Shown here: in pieces, positions 20,441 to 33,860 of the stretch
Layout of the letters: each line of letters opens with the position of its first letter
Numbering within the stretch: the stretch's first letter is position 1
Source: Carposina sasakii
Taxonomy: Eukaryota; Arthropoda; Insecta; Lepidoptera; Carposinidae
NCBI GenBank assembly: GCA_014607495.2
Contig: CP053161.1
Span: forward strand, 12,037,115 to 12,101,114
DNA length: 64,000 nucleotides
Direction: 5' to 3'
Translations under genes and position numbers: made by a program
Notes under the pieces: model-generated
What the model was told of the DNA's origin: nothing
Database searches by the model: none
The model's input: the letters and a program-made list of their open reading frames with translations, nothing else

Positions 20441-23400
20441 AAAATTAACATACTTCGCGAGCGTGGAAACTCGGGCACTCCTCACGTCGTTATGCGACGC
20501 TGATCTTATCAGTCGACGAAAAAAACACCCAAGGCGATCCGTGGATACCATTCCGAGGCTCACCATAGAGATCACCGATAGCTGAGGGTAGCTGTCTCTT
20601 TGTCAAAATTTCCGAGCGAGCACAAGCCAGCGGGGCTCCATCCATAATGTATCGGCGAAGGGAATTTCATGCATAAAACATTAACGAGTAAGTTTTTATT
20701 TGATTGCAATGCCAGAGGACAACGAGACGCTTTTTTGGATCAATTAAAAAATGCGAGAGAACATCCAGATTTCGGTGGGAAAGCGGGAGTTTGGGGTTTT
20801 TGCTTCGAGTGTCGATTTTCGAGTTTCCGCGAAGTTTTGAGTATGGGGTTTTTGATGCGGATACGTTGTTTTGAGGATTCCTTTGTAAATGCCGTCTTTT
20901 TTTGTTAATTACTTTATACTATATGGTTTTATGGTACGTATTTAAATTTTTATTAAAATCTGAAAGTTGAAGACTAATTTGAGTAAGTTAATAGTAATGA
21001 AATACGCAACATATTTTTATTACTCATATTCATATAATAGTGTAAAATTTGTAACCTGTAGACAGGTACTAGTGTGCTACTTTGTTAATGGCGATTCTTC
21101 TTTGTTAAATCACCAAAAACAAATACACTCTCATTACTCAATTTAATGTTAACCGTGGTAGCTGTCACACTATGCTGCGCTGTCAAAACGACATAGACAA
21201 GATGTCGGATGTTGTCAAACGCATCCATTCAAGTCAGTGTTGCTATGGCCGCCCACGCATGAGGTCGTGTGCCTACAATCAGGGTCCTCACGTGTTCGCC
21301 CACGATGCAACGCCGACGCTCAAAATTGCGAAAAAACCAAATCTCTAATGTAACTCCTGTTTTAACCTTGAATTTTAAAAGCTTCAAATTGTTGTACGTA
21401 GTACTAGGTATGTGGATGTACTAGGTTTCTCTTTTGGCAATTTTCGTAGTGGCTTTTCTTATTTATTAATATAATTTGACATTAAGTTTTTCCCACCAGT
21501 TTACCTTTATTTAAAATGACACATATAGCAGCAATCGCAATAATTCTTGGGTCGCGTGTTGGTAGTTAATTAAGCTATTTGTCAGGAGCCTGGATAATTT
21601 ACATTTCTTCTGCAGTCCCGAGGATTATGGCTCGGGAACGGCGTATTATTGTCCATTTAGGGAACGTCGGCATCTTCTCTTAGGCGCTTACCTTCCACAG
21701 AATCTTTTATTGGGACCACCTGTGTTTGTTTACTCCGACGTTTGAATTGTCCGTAAATAAGGGTAGCGGACTATTTGCATATTCGCTATTAATGCTATTT
21801 AGGGCCACTGTTGTTAATTTGCATTGGAAGACAGGAATTACCATGCAACAGCGCCAGCAAAAGCGATCTAAATTTTCTATTGAAATGACCAGATGAATTA
21901 GAAATTCGAATTGGAGATTAATGCTAAAGTAAGCGCAAGACTATCATCGCCATAAAGCTTGCTCGAGCAGATATATTAACATGTAAGCTGTGGCGTTGGT
22001 AGCCTGGTATGTCTTGTCAGGCGGAGGTATAAAAATGTCTTGCATGCAACACAATTCATGGGAACTCGTTCTGGGCACCGACAGGCCATCAAGTTAGACC
22101 CAGTAGTCGCAGGTGAAATGTATTGACAACTGGTCTTCCTTGATGCATATCGGCGTGATAGCAATCGTGGCTGCGGCACTTCTGTCGGCTTCTGTTGCCC
22201 TGTTACCCGTTGTATTGTGCAGATCACAGATAAAGCCTGTTTATTTAGCGCTAAAATTTATTCAACCATAAGAGGCCATTAAGCAAAGAATTAATAACAT
22301 TCGGACAGGTTTACGTTCGTAAGCTGGAGTAATATCGTGTTGAGTTACGTTTATTTTTTCAGCCTGCTCCGGTAATGAATCGAATGTTAATTTATTTATT
22401 AAATTCATATAGAATATTCCCTCTGTAGCTGTTAACTTGTTGCCAGTATCATATTTAATAGGCACAACTTATAATATCGGATGCAAATAAGCGGTTTGTG
22501 TTTCTCAATGAAGTTCACAACTGAAGGTCAAGTTGTCGCCTACAAAATGATAGTTAGCGCGGACAACATTCGATAAATGGCTATAGGTGAGCAGGAAACT
22601 TATGGAAGCCGACACAATATATTAAGGGCACGGCTCGGCAGCCATTCATAAAGCAATCTCGCTTGTTTATGAATGAAACTGGAAGGAGACTATTAATGTG
22701 TAATTATCGACGCCACTGCATTGGTAACAGGTTGCTGCTTTGCATATGACTGTGGCCACGGACATCTTGCAGCGCCCTTACTAGGCATGGGTCGATTGGT
22801 TCCTATTGATTCAGTATTGGCCATTGTTCTATGGATTGGGCATTGTCGATTGGATGATCTCTCATTAGGCACCGAACTTTATGTCCTGATTGTTTTATCC
22901 AATCGTTATATACTTTACTCGGATATTTAATGTTCATTTAATAGACGGTATTGTGCTATTATAGAAATGGGTTTGCTAATTAGCGGAATGTGAAATATGG
23001 CTAAGTAAATTGCTTTGTGATTTTGCGATTTCAATTATAATTGGGACGCCATCTGTGATGTTTTAATGTCATGGTCAATTACCATCTTTACCATTGTACA
23101 GAAAGATAAATAAATTCTATGTGAGAGGTACAGGTACGCCTTAAATAATGTTCAAAACAAAATGTTTTAACTCTAATAACTAATTCGATTTTTCTCGCTC
23201 ATTTATCACAAGATCGTAAATCGATCGTAAAGCGTAGGTAGATTACGTTCAACAAGTTATTACGGCGCAATTCTCGTGTAGTCGAACCCCGAGTTACGCT
23301 GTCTATAGCAGGTTCCAGTAATCGGTAATTATTGTTTAAGCGTCGTTTAAACTAATCACTTGGCCGCCGCCAACCGTCTACGTCGCTTTGACGCCAGCTA

Positions 23401-24500
23401 CCGTGCAATCTTTGATTATTTGCTGAATGACAGTTTCAATAAAATCGATACAGATTTTTCTTTAACGAACAAGATCGACAACATTCACACGGGCGATGTC
23501 AAACCATGTCATTATCGGCCATTGTCAATTAATGTTCCGACCGCGCAATCTCTTATTAAATATTTGTTTTCTTTATAGTTTTTTTGCTCCTTGTCTTGAT
23601 TGCCAGCCAAGTTTTTCTGGAGTTTGAAATATCGCGATTGATCATTAGTTATTCTCTACGCACCATTTCAGAAATCGATTTTACATCATGCTCTACGTCA
23701 TTTACATATTCTACCGTTATTCAGGGAAGGACTGGTCGTCTGGTCCATCCTGCATCATTACTTATGTTTTTTCTGTAATCAAGTTTTCGACCGAATCTGA
23801 CGAGCTCTCAAAACAAACAAGCCGCTTATGATATGGCATATTTTTTTCAGTTTTTTATTACAATTTAAACCTTGCGTCTTGAAGCTTAATGATTAAGTTA
23901 GCGGCCATGATGAGTAAAGATATGTTGGTAAATTGGTCGGTAGCCGTTTCCAAGTACATAGTTTTAATCGTGATGAAACGTGAAGCTTCCGATTGGTTTG
24001 CTTCGACACGAGATAATGAAAATAGTGCTTTCACTTTTGGTCATTGTACGGAATGCAATTAATGCGATGATGAAGGTGCGAATTAACTTGCAGAGCTTAC
24101 TACAGAATCTTTAGTGAAATTAATTGTTACCGTAGTTTCCCCGTATCATCGAACCGGTGACCTTAATGGAGATGGTAATAAGCGCCCTCCATAAAGGGAC
24201 TGCGCTGACGTAAGAAGCTAAGAGCAAACAAATAAAGGCACGTGGCTCGAGTAGGTAAAGACGAGCTTGTTTCAACCTTTTACGACTAATCCTGCCTGAG
24301 CTGAACAGATATGGCAACCCGGCCTTTCATAACCTGTTTTCGGGGTTCCCTCGGACCCTCGTGCTGGCGATGTTTTTGCTGCGCGTGCCACGCTACGGGA
24401 CGCGTTATGTGATTATCGTTAAACGATAACAGTTGTATTTTGTATGGAATGATCTTTTTTGTCCAGATTTACTATTTGATCGTTCGCGCTTTTTAAAAGT
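20441..24500. promoter_or_regulatory. Repeat-poor intronic region, candidate regulatory DNA
   Basis: About 4 kb without any repeat family seen elsewhere in the window, with more even base composition than the flanks. It holds many homeodomain-type TAAT/ATTA cores and ATCGAT or CATAAA motifs. At 24413-24429 TTATCGTTAAACGATAA is a 17-base palindrome with one central exception. Selection against insertions often marks enhancers of developmental genes. This reading is inference; the sequence shows only the absence of repeats and coding. Confidence 0.3.
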
Positions 24501-24529
24501 ATGTATGAGAGTTATATTTTAGGGTATAC

Positions 24530-24745
24530 TAGCAGCCGCCCACGACTTCGTCCGCGTGAGGGGGCGTTGTACCCGTGCGAAGCCGGGTAGGTTGTTGTAT
24601 AGACTGTAGCCTTCCTTGGTAAATGGGCTATCTAACACTGAAAGAATTTTTCAAATCAGACCAGTAGTTCCTGAGATTAGCGCGTTCAAACAAACAAACA
24701 AACAAACTCTTCAGCTTTATAATATTATTAATATATTAGTATATA
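24530..24745 (+). repeat. Dispersed lepidopteran repeat (GCGACTTCGTCCGCG type)
   Basis: It starts with ACTAGCAGCCGCCCACGACT and TCGTCCGCGTG, contains AAATCAGACCAGTAGTTCC with a GAGATTAGCGCGTTC block, a (CAAA)n run and TTTATAATATTATTAATATA at the end. Related copies lie at 51951-52145 and, very short, at 62685-62735. This widespread moth and butterfly repeat is non-autonomous and non-coding. A Helitron-like origin has been suggested for similar repeats, but I cannot confirm it here. Confidence 0.55.
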
Positions 24746-26820
24746 GATTTGGACGATGTACGATGTTTTTCATTGTGAGGATAGATTAAAATTTTAAACC
24801 GCTAAATCCGTCAGTGATTTTCCATAGATGATATCTTAATAGCTCGCGTTCTACTAAAAGAATAATTTTCTCAAATAACGATACTTCAGAAAAGTGGTCC
24901 AGCCGAGGTTCCCCGAAGACTAATAACGTTAATCGTTATTATTGAGCCCTGGTAGTAGAACTTGTCTGGCTTGCACATGCCGCCATTAGCATAGGAATTG
25001 CTCTGGTCTGGGACAACAAGGTAATGGGGAGACACCTCCGGCTGCGGCGAAAGTGATGGAGCATGATGGCTTGATGGACTACTAATACGTTTTGCTGTAA
25101 TTTTTTTTAAAGATACGCATCGTACGCATCAAATTATTTTTGGAACGTCTACGTTCGATTGTTAAAAATAATTTTGTTTTAATTTAAATTTTTTAATTTC
25201 TTCTTGTCTTTTCCAATCTTGTTCTTTAGCCAGTCGCTGTTCCTACTGTCTTTTACAAGTTTCTTTTATTTGATGTATTTATTGCTGTCGAATGGATCAC
25301 ATTTTAACTTAGTGTCTCATTATTCTTAAAGATATTATAATTGTACGCATATGTAGTTGGATAAGTGTGATTGTGACTGGGTACACCTGCATTTTCAACT
25401 CTAAATGATCTTGCACCTTTTTAAAATTCGCTTTGAGGTGAAATTGTTATCTAGTTAGGAACTTTATTTATGTCCTCGTTAAGTTGATCTATTTACTGTT
25501 AATGTTCCAAGCGTTTGCTTATGTGCTTAGTTAATGTTTTAATATTCCTTGCACGGGTGTGTATTATAATTAGCACAAACTACTTCTCGGTACTAATGTG
25601 TGGCTACTAATGCTCGTAATGGCTGTAGGTTATGTTGGACCTAACTTTTTTTATTTATTTTTTATTTATTTATTCCATATACATTACACACTCTTATAAT
25701 CGATATACACTGCCAAACTGCTCAGCAGTTTATCGGCATTATTTGTAAGGTATTTATTTGCAGCAGCGGAGCCGAAGCAGTGCGACAGCGAAAACGAGAA
25801 CCGCGATCGTGTACTAGGTATAACTTAATGTGCTGTTTTTTTAATTGACTAAACCTATTTATATTCTTATTTGCATTTAATGGCAACTAAACGCATCTGC
25901 CAATGCGGTTGAAATGCGGTTTTTTATCTTCGTACAAAGTTAAGTGATTTTTGGAAAATACAGAACCTTATAGTTATAAAGTTATTAAACTAAATTACAC
26001 TATATACTTTACGGGCATTTAATGTACCAAAGGTAATATTAACCAATAAAATTAAAACAACATAAAACCGTGATTGTGGACCCATGCGCTGTGCACCCGA
26101 CGCGGAATAACAGGGTATCCGTAATTTTACATTATTATTTGTCAGTTATTGCGAATTTTACGGCTTTTCTGGTTCTTGTTTCGTCGAAATGTGACTTGCG
26201 GTGCCGTCACTTGTCCGTCAGGGCGCGCTTAACAAGGATAGCAATTAGGCACTGTTTACCGGGCATTAATTTTTGGCAATAAAAGTCGAGCACGCTTGAA
26301 ATGATCGGTACGCAGGTTGGGATGCGTGGGAAAAGCGGTCACTTTGTCCTGCATTGTACTTGCAATTAGCAGTTTTTTCATCTGCACTTGTCGGAGAAAT
26401 GTCGCCCGTCTACTCGTCCAGAACACACCGTTGCCGAAGCATCGTCGTCGCCGAAAACATAAATTACTGGCGCAGGTATTCGATTTTTGCCAACTTTCGA
26501 ATTTGACTGACTGATTGACATTTCGACAGATTGGTTATTATCCTTAATCTTGTTATCAATTCGTTTTCGACGCGAATTATGTCGAGAATTCAATTATGAA
26601 GAGCTAAATCTTGTGATACTTAGGGATTGAAAGGCACTTGACATACGAATTACCCAAAGTATTGTGAAGTAATTGAGCTTGTATTTACTTTGGATTTCTG
26701 TATCTCTTATTGCAGATATAATTTTATTATGAGCCAAACTTAACAGAGAAAGCAGCGTGTCCTCTAGGTCTATTTTAAATTTACTTTAAGGGCTCGGGCT
26801 CAAAAAGAAATAGAAAATGA
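24746..26820. other. Intronic DNA, non-coding
   Basis: No gene found. A TTTATTTATTTATTCCATATA run at about 25660-25740, with CTGCTCAGCAG, may be a LINE tail in reverse. Open frames at 26070-26282 and 26317-26514 lack recognisable domains. Confidence 0.4.
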
Positions 26821-26869
26821 AGAAGTAGTACGTAAAGCGGTGGTGGGCTCACCTCTTACTACGGGCTTA

Positions 26870-26960
26870 ATAGGCTAACTAGCGAAAAGTGTGATTTGCA
26901 CACTTCTGCCCAACCTCTTTAGATAATAGGTGTGACTATATGTGTATGTTGGTGGCTTGA
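26870..26960 (+). repeat. LINE 3' tail fragment
   Basis: GTGTGATTTGCACACTTCTG, CCCAACCTCTTTAGATAATAGGTGTGACTATATGTGTATG is the 3' terminus of a common lepidopteran LINE family, in degenerate form. The same tail recurs at 47240-47325. No coding part is attached. Confidence 0.45.
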
Positions 26961-27013
26961 AACCAAGAACGATCAGCATTGTGCAGAACTAACTTAGATT
27001 GCCTGTGAATATT

Positions 27014-27255
27014 ATGAAGACGTTAGGCGTAGTCGCATAGAAACTTCTATCAAAATCTGCATACGAAGCAAAGCCTGAACAAACAATTGCTTCATATAAC
27101 ATTCTCTTGACGCCTTAATCAGAATTGTGCAGATGTAAGCTGCAGATGTAATGAAGACGTTATACGTTATAGCATAGATACTTCTATCAAAATTGTGCAC
27201 ACAAAGCAAAGCCTAGACAAACATTAGCTTCACATCATTCACTTGACACCTTAAT
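27014..27255. repeat. Diverged tandem duplication, period 137 bp
   Basis: ATGAAGACGTTA begins at 27014 and again at 27151. Matching blocks keep order and spacing in both units: GCATAGA.ACTTCTATCAAAA, AAGCAAAGCCT..ACAAACA and TTGAC.CCTTAAT. The units differ at perhaps one base in five or six, so the event is old. It shows no transposon features and may be duplicated intronic regulatory DNA. Confidence 0.7.
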
Positions 27256-28687
27256 TGCAACCATAGACCGAAGACCCGTCAAATATCTGGGCCCATCTTT
27301 CCCAGCACTGACAAGACGATTATCTTGTTTATAGCGCTATTAGTTATCGCAGTATCTCAGATCTGTTCTCGGCAAAAAGCGCCGTTTTCATCGCCATGGA
27401 AAGCTATACTAATATCTTAGCCAGGGCTGCGAACTATGTCATAAATGTAACTGGTTTGTGGTGTTTTTGGCATTATAGGTTTATGACATGTTGGTTTAGA
27501 TATAGATTTGATATTTTCTAATCTTTCAAATTATGTTAGCTCAGCACTAGAGAACTCTGCTCTGTTTTCGACCTAAAAGTGGCGGTAGACTGAATATGAC
27601 TTGTGACACGATTCGTTTTTCCGAGTATATTTTTATTATTGTGTTTTCTTTCTAAATATTAGCTTAGTTAAAATGAATTTTGAAGAACATAATTTGGCTT
27701 CCAGCATTTCGCTTGCGAAACTCGGATTGTTACAATTACAAAGCTATATAACACCAATTGCCAATTTTAGAAGCAAAATGTTTCATAATTAGGTACAAAT
27801 CTGCTAGTGCGACATTAAGATTTAATCAGATTTAGGTATCATTACCTTTTTATCGAAAAAATGCGATTATTAAGGTGATATCTATTTGAGATATGTCAAG
27901 CTGATATTGTCATTATCTGGTGCATTATTGATATCATACGATCTACGAATCAATGGTGACTTTATGGTTAATAAGAACATTTAATTTTATTTATTTTATA
28001 GATTAAATATGCATATCTTAAGGCAAACATCCAAGTTATTTTAAACATTAACAGCAACAATAAAAGTACCATGTCTAGTACATAGCTGTTATAATTATGA
28101 GTGCAGTGCAAATCGTTCTCTGACGGATTAACTAGTAATATTAAAAGGATGTGATGTCTATGTTATTTAACGTTCCATTTCGTGCATATTCTTGTCACTC
28201 AGATTACCGCCTTGACGTTTTTTTGTATGCAACAATACCTTTTTTTTCGTTGTCTCCAATCTTTTTCTCCAATGTTTAATTGATCTGTTATATTAATGCT
28301 AAGTAATCATTGCCACTGAATTGTGTGTTATTGAATTTGATGAAATTTTACGTTTTATTACATGAAAGTTACTTTCACATTTATAATGTGTTTACTGAAA
28401 AAAATGCGGCATGTCACTCAATACAAAGTCTGTCTTGTAAACACAATCTTTTGCATATACTTAATTAAGTAAGTTAACTGGAGTAATATTGCTCGGTGCG
28501 TCCAACTTTTACTTAAGTGTGTAATAAGTTACACGCGGAAATTGGTCGATATATTAAAGAAATCACGTCTCGTTTCGACTTGATTTTGGACAAGTCTGAT
28601 ATAATTTCGTCTTACTATCACTTCGGACATATGTAGAGCACATGTTACTTGTAACTGTAATATATTTTTTCGCAATAACGCTTTATA

Positions 28688-28946
28688 CAGGATGTAACAA
28701 AAAGGGTATGTTAAGCGAAAAGCTATGTAAATATCCCACTATAGAGAACCTATTTACAAAATTTGAGACACGAAATCACATTTTTATTTTTCAAGATTGT
28801 ATGAAAATTTCTGAGATATTTAAAAATTCACCATACTATCGGGAAAAATAAATATGTGATTTCGGGTCTCAAATTTTTGGACAGGTTCTCTACAGTGGGC
28901 TATTTACATAGCTTTTCGCTTAACATACCCTTTTTGTTACACCCTG
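28688..28946. mobile_element. Palindromic MITE, CAGGGTGTAAC family, copy 1
   Basis: The termini CAGGATGTAAC and GTTACACCCTG lead into about 110-base arms that pair almost fully (AAAAAGGGTATGTTAAGCG and GCGAAAAGCTATGTAAATA, with complements at 28905-28940). The short centre (ATTGTATG...CATACTATCG) is asymmetric and gives an orientation; this copy is opposite to the one at 52807. The flanks read TATA on both sides. The small open frame across it encodes only repeat sequence. It lies in the SRF intron. Confidence 0.85.
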
Positions 28947-29053
28947 TATAAATAGTTACTTGGATTGTCAATAATTCCTAAAACTTTAAACCTGATTTTT
29001 TTCAGCTAGACAATTGTTGATTTATTTAATGATTTTTCGGTTAATGCCATTGT

Positions 29054-29296
29054 CACCATAATCTAAGCAAACACCTAAAGAACATCAACATTTTGCAGTG
29101 TCAAAAGCCTAGTCGTCTATCTATTGGATCCAAATTTACTTTACTTGGAGGTTTGTTAATCAATTATCTATCTCTTTGTTCGTTTGGTTTTGCTTTCAGC
29201 ACTATTCACAATTATCTTCGATTCCGCAGTATCGCCATGATCTAAGCAACACTTTGCAGCGTTAAAAGATTACTTATCTCTCTATCGGATCTAAAT
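29054..29296. repeat. Diverged direct duplication in the intron
   Basis: CACCATAATCTAAGCAAACAC...TTTTGCAGTGTCAAAAG...CTATCTATTGGATCCAAATT (29054-29135) is matched by CGCCATGATCTAAGCAACAC, TTTGCAGCGTTAAAAGA and CTCTATCGGATCTAAATT (29233-29296). Spacing between units is about 180 bases, with a short deletion in the second. There are no transposon ends. Together with 27014-27255 it suggests repeated local duplication of intronic DNA. Confidence 0.6.
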
Positions 29297-29299
29297 TCA

Positions 29300-30950
29300 A
29301 AATAATATTTACATTCGGCTCTTACACAGTTTTGATTTCTGCAAATATGCGTTTGAATTAATTTTGGGAACCATCTCGCCTATTGGCTAATAGTTCAGCT
29401 TTGTCTGCGTCAATCATGCCTAAAACAAACGTGATTATAACATTTCACTTAACGGATTAGGTTGCGTCAAGGGTATCGGTAGCAGGCGGCCGTTCTCAAA
29501 AGGATTATAGTGAAAGTTACGTATCAATTTAAGTTTTTAAAGTATTAGGTAATGATGGAAGCCACTTGTCGGGTTAAGTCGGCCTTGTTTTAAATGGGCT
29601 TATTTTCGTAATTTTATTTATTTATTTTTTTATTTTTATTATTTTTATGAGACACAAACAGTACTAAATATATTTACAATACATAAGTAGCACATACACC
29701 AGCAAAGTGTCTACCAATAAAAACACAGAAAAAACATTGAAGCTCCAACCAAACACATTACACTGAATCTATGAAACCTCCACAATCAACATTGATCAAG
29801 GGCCGCAATGATTTTACTTTTATAAATATTACATTTTGTATTAAACAAATCAATGCCATTGAAACGCCGATTGTCATTTTTTTGTCAGTGACTTGAAATA
29901 ATTTAAATATTCTTTGAGTTGATTATTTTTCTTACTGTCCAAATTGCTAGACGTGGCTAAGGGATCTTCTTCGTGGTTCTGTACTTCTGGCTACCCTATT
30001 TTTCAGCTCTGTGTATGTCCAAACTAAAGTGAGAGAATTTCATCAACAAAACCATAACTTGTGGTAAACCTTATATCATACTAATGCCTTTTTATGTAAG
30101 AGTTTTCCTCGTTATCAATATTTAATATTCTTGGGAACATTAAAGTTGACAACCCTAGGTCAAGTGAAGCTCGGTCTAACGGAGGTTAACCTATTGTTTG
30201 ACTAAGTTAATCGCACTTGTTATTGCTTGTTAAGTTTTACTTCAGATAATTCTTAAATATCAATAAATAACGGTTTTTGTACTTTTTGTAAGCCTAAAGT
30301 CGTAAGTATTTGTAAACTCTATGGTAGTTACGTTAGGTAGTTATATTAGGTATTTTACCTATATTAGGTATGTTACCTATGCACGCGATACACTAGATGA
30401 GCGCGTTTCACCAAAATTAAATAGTTCCTTTGATTGGCAATGCTAGTTGTTCATTATCTATCACATTATAATGATATGCGGGTAAATGCATACAAAAAAA
30501 AATTATATAATTGTCAATGGGAACTATTCTATGAAATAATATACTATTGCCTCTTGCTGTTCCTTTGATTGGCACCCTATTATGGCTTTGAAGTCAGAAA
30601 TCTAATTTTTTCACGTTCATTGTTTTGGCGCGTGCTTGATTGAACCAACCGCTGGTCAATAAAACCTTTTCCTTAAAAATGTATAATTAAGTTAAAAGTG
30701 CTTACTAGTGACTGTCTTAACTCACCCTAAATTGGGGTATGGGCGTGACATATTTGAGACTTAAATGATCAAATTAACGCATGTCAACCGTAACACCTGT
30801 TGTTTACAGTTATTACTGTCTTTCAAAATAATTGTATATTGCCACCGTTCAATTGGTGCTCATATTAACAATGGAATAAAATATGATATATATAATTTTT
30901 AATGACAGCGTGTACAAGCAACGCATACGTCGTAGTGTTATGGGAGTACT
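29300..30950. other. Intronic DNA with minor repeats
   Basis: Near 29615-29650 is a T-rich (TTTAT)n run that may be a LINE tail. Between about 30420 and 30600 the block GTTCCTTTGATTGGCA occurs twice in the same orientation with TTCTATGAAA.AAT between, which looks like repeat debris. A CC(A/T)6GG match at 30576-30585 lies inside that debris and is discounted. No gene. Confidence 0.4.
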
Positions 30951-30952
30951 GT

Positions 30953-31068
30953 GGGGTAAGCACGAACGTTTTTACGCGGCGTAACGCTAGCGACTCGCTA
31001 GCATAATCTATGTGATTTGACAGTTGGACGATAGCGTTACGGACTATCGAGAGGTTCGTGCTTACCCC
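30953..31068. mobile_element. Small foldback element, 116 bp
   Basis: Perfect 15-bp terminal inverted repeats GGGGTAAGCACGAAC (30953-30967) and GTTCGTGCTTACCCC (31054-31068). Inside, GGCGTAACGCTAGCGACT partly pairs with ATAGCGTTACGG, and CTAGCGACTCGCTAG is a local palindrome. It is GC-richer than its surroundings. It is probably a MITE; no clear target duplication. Confidence 0.65.
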
Positions 31069-32823
31069 TCTGTTCCTTGCGTATTCGTCCACGCGGACTA
31101 GTAAGGAAGATTGCTGCATCGGACTGTATCGAGTGTGAACTGCAATTTGACATATAGCTAAAAAAATATGTAAATATATTAATGAAACATATACCTAAAC
31201 ACAAAGAAAATGTTGATGAAAAATTTCTTCCTGTGTGTATAGGAATTTTCTCTGGAACCTAATTTTGCCCCCATCAACGGTCGAATCTCTCGCGAAAATA
31301 ATAATGAATTAATGAATTTTAAAAAAAATTATTATTATTAATGGACATTGGTATACCTACCTACGGAAACAGGTACCTACATTTAGGAAAGTTACTCTTG
31401 GTTACATTTTAGAAATCCGTTATAACGAACATCATACAAATATAATATAGATGATCATTATTCATTCACATCATTATTCAGATAATATAGACCTTCATTC
31501 TCAAAAATTACGACATTTTATTTGTTCTGTAGTACACGCAACGCAATATAGATGTCACATAAATATATCCTTATGTTTATCATTCATACATTAACAGCCA
31601 TGTTTATGAAGACTATAAAATAAAGTATAACGGACTTAATTCACTTGTAAAGTAATTAATATTGCGGTACAAACTGTAAGGCAGAACAATAATAGCAGCC
31701 ATTATTGTTTTTGAAGTATTGTGTACAAAATAAAATACTTTAGTTAGCAGCTATAGTGAAGAAGCTTCTTTGAGAATTTCAACATAGAAAAGTTCTAGTT
31801 TCACGTTTATTATATTAATTGAACTGGAACTCGAAGCAATATAGTACATTGCTTGCTTTATATTGGATTTATTTAATTTATTTAGCTATAGAAGTAGCCG
31901 GTAAGGCTTCTGATTGATGCAAACCTATCGGCTATCTTTTTTAATAGTTTATAGTGATGATCACACAATGAAACATGTCTTCTCATTACAATATACATAC
32001 TTACTAGTGAAACATAATGGTGCTACGATACGTTGCATAGCTATAGCGATAATTTTTTTACGTAATAAGAAACCAAAAGTTGATGAACCTGAAAATATTC
32101 TGTAACCGACAAAGGGAATCTCAGACGTATCATTGCCACTTAAGTACACGTCTTTAATTCCCATTACATTGATTGTTGTAATAAGTAATGCTGTAATTCA
32201 TTGAATTGTACTGATGACCTTTAAAACGAGGCTAAAGAAAGCATCTGATGCTTTAATTGTTTCTTTATTTGGTTATGTCTTATTTTTAACGGGAACCATT
32301 TCGTGTCAGTTTTTTCTGTTCTTAAGATCCTCTTCAGACAAGGTAATAATTTCATGTCCGCTAAAGTTTCGCTCGGTTTCATTAATCATTGGACAACAAA
32401 GCTCATTAAAGGTACATTTGTGATTGTCAATTTCGGCACTGATTGTGACCAGTGCAGAATTAATTGTGCGGCCGGCATGGGCTTTATTCGGGCGAGGTTG
32501 GGGCTGGTTTGCGGTGATGGTGTCGGTTAATGAGGTGGTGTCACTGCAGCAGGAGTAGTGCTAATTAGGGCCTTGTCATCAATCATGAAGGCTGTGGAAA
32601 CTTTGCTTGTCAAAAGAATCTTAATTGTTACAGGCTTGATTTCAGGATCACTGAAATTTGTAAGCGCTGTTATGCCATTATTGTACACTTTTGACTTACT
32701 TGCGACAAGTTTTAATTGAGTTAAATTAATCCATCAATATTTATTTTAGAAACTTGAGATATGGAATATAAAGCTTTATTAGCAGTTTTATCAATATTAC
32801 AAAGAAATAATTATATATATATA

Positions 32824-33065
32824 CAGGGTGTAACAGAAAGGGTATGTTAAGCGAAAAGCTATGTAGAGAACCTATTTCCAAAATATGAGACTCGAAATCA
32901 CATGTTTGTTTTTCAAGATTGTATGAACATTTCTGAATTGTTTAGGAATTCTCCATACTATCTGGAAAAATAAACATGTCATTTCGAGTGTCAAATTTTG
33001 TGAATTCCTTTTAGTGGGCTATTTACATAGCTTTTCGCTTAACATACCCCTTTTGTTACATCCTG
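32824..33065. mobile_element. Palindromic MITE, CAGGGTGTAAC family, copy 2
   Basis: Termini CAGGGTGTAAC and GTTACATCCTG with the same arm sequence as copy 1. About 20 bases (the AAATAGCCCACTA block) are missing from the left arm, so the hairpin is slightly shorter at 242 bp. The centre resembles that of the copy at 46887. It lies in the SRF intron. Confidence 0.85.
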
Positions 33066-33860
33066 TATAATCCATAATTCAATGTAAAATGATCAGTAGA
33101 ATGAACTTGTTTGATCATAATCGATATCAACTTTTGAATATTTTGACAAAACCCAGTCAAAATTGTTGAAGGTTGATTGAAAGCTTATTGACCCCGCGAT
33201 CTCACTATTTGGTACATGCCAATGTTTGCTGAGTAAATTTTATTGTTCGAACAATACTTCACTATAAGCATAGAGTCTGGTATGAAGTATTTCGCGTGTG
33301 CATTAAAAATAAGAAGGGAAAGATTAAATGTTATAGTTCACTTTTATTTTCCGAACCGAAGAAATGGTAATTTTAGATTTTATAAATACGATTCCAAGCA
33401 TATGCTGTTTTAGAAGCAGATCACTTTAAACATGGTCATCAAACTTCTCCTGAAAATCACCTTTACTTTCCACCAAAGTTGAACATGCACGTCTGTAGCG
33501 TAACTTAAAAGTTTCGGTAGTCGAATCTGGAAGTTGTCAGCAAACAGCTAAGTGGGCGGCGTGGCTGTGGGTGTGATAATTCCTCGGGCACACAGCGAGA
33601 TTGCCGTGAGAAGCCTGCTCGGGTTTGCCTTAGAATTAGGGGCGTGGGAGAGGTTAGAGGTTACGCAGGACTTGTGGTTTGACTTCACGCCGAAAGTTTT
33701 TGTTGCGTGTTTGGGTCGGTCGCTCATTTTTTCTAAAGGAATTTTTAGGGGGAAAACCTTGCGATCGCATCTGTAGAAATGTGTTTTAAATAACCTATTT
33801 TCTAAAACTGACCACATGTAAACCACTAATAACCCGCGACTATTTTAAGTTTTAGTTCAA
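33066..33860. other. Intronic DNA upstream of exon 2
   Basis: No repeat and no gene seen. Open frames on both strands at 33548-33826 have no recognisable domain. The exon 2 acceptor follows a pyrimidine tract at 33921-33930. Confidence 0.45.

Noticed and set aside
28642..28851. Frames with GCNKKGMLSEKLCK in two places (also 52903-53178)
   Set aside because: The shared protein is the translation of the palindromic MITE and so reflects repeat identity, not a conserved gene.
30576..30585. CCTATTATGG as a further CArG box
   Set aside because: It lies within repeat debris; as a chance or repeat-borne match it is not good evidence for SRF regulation.
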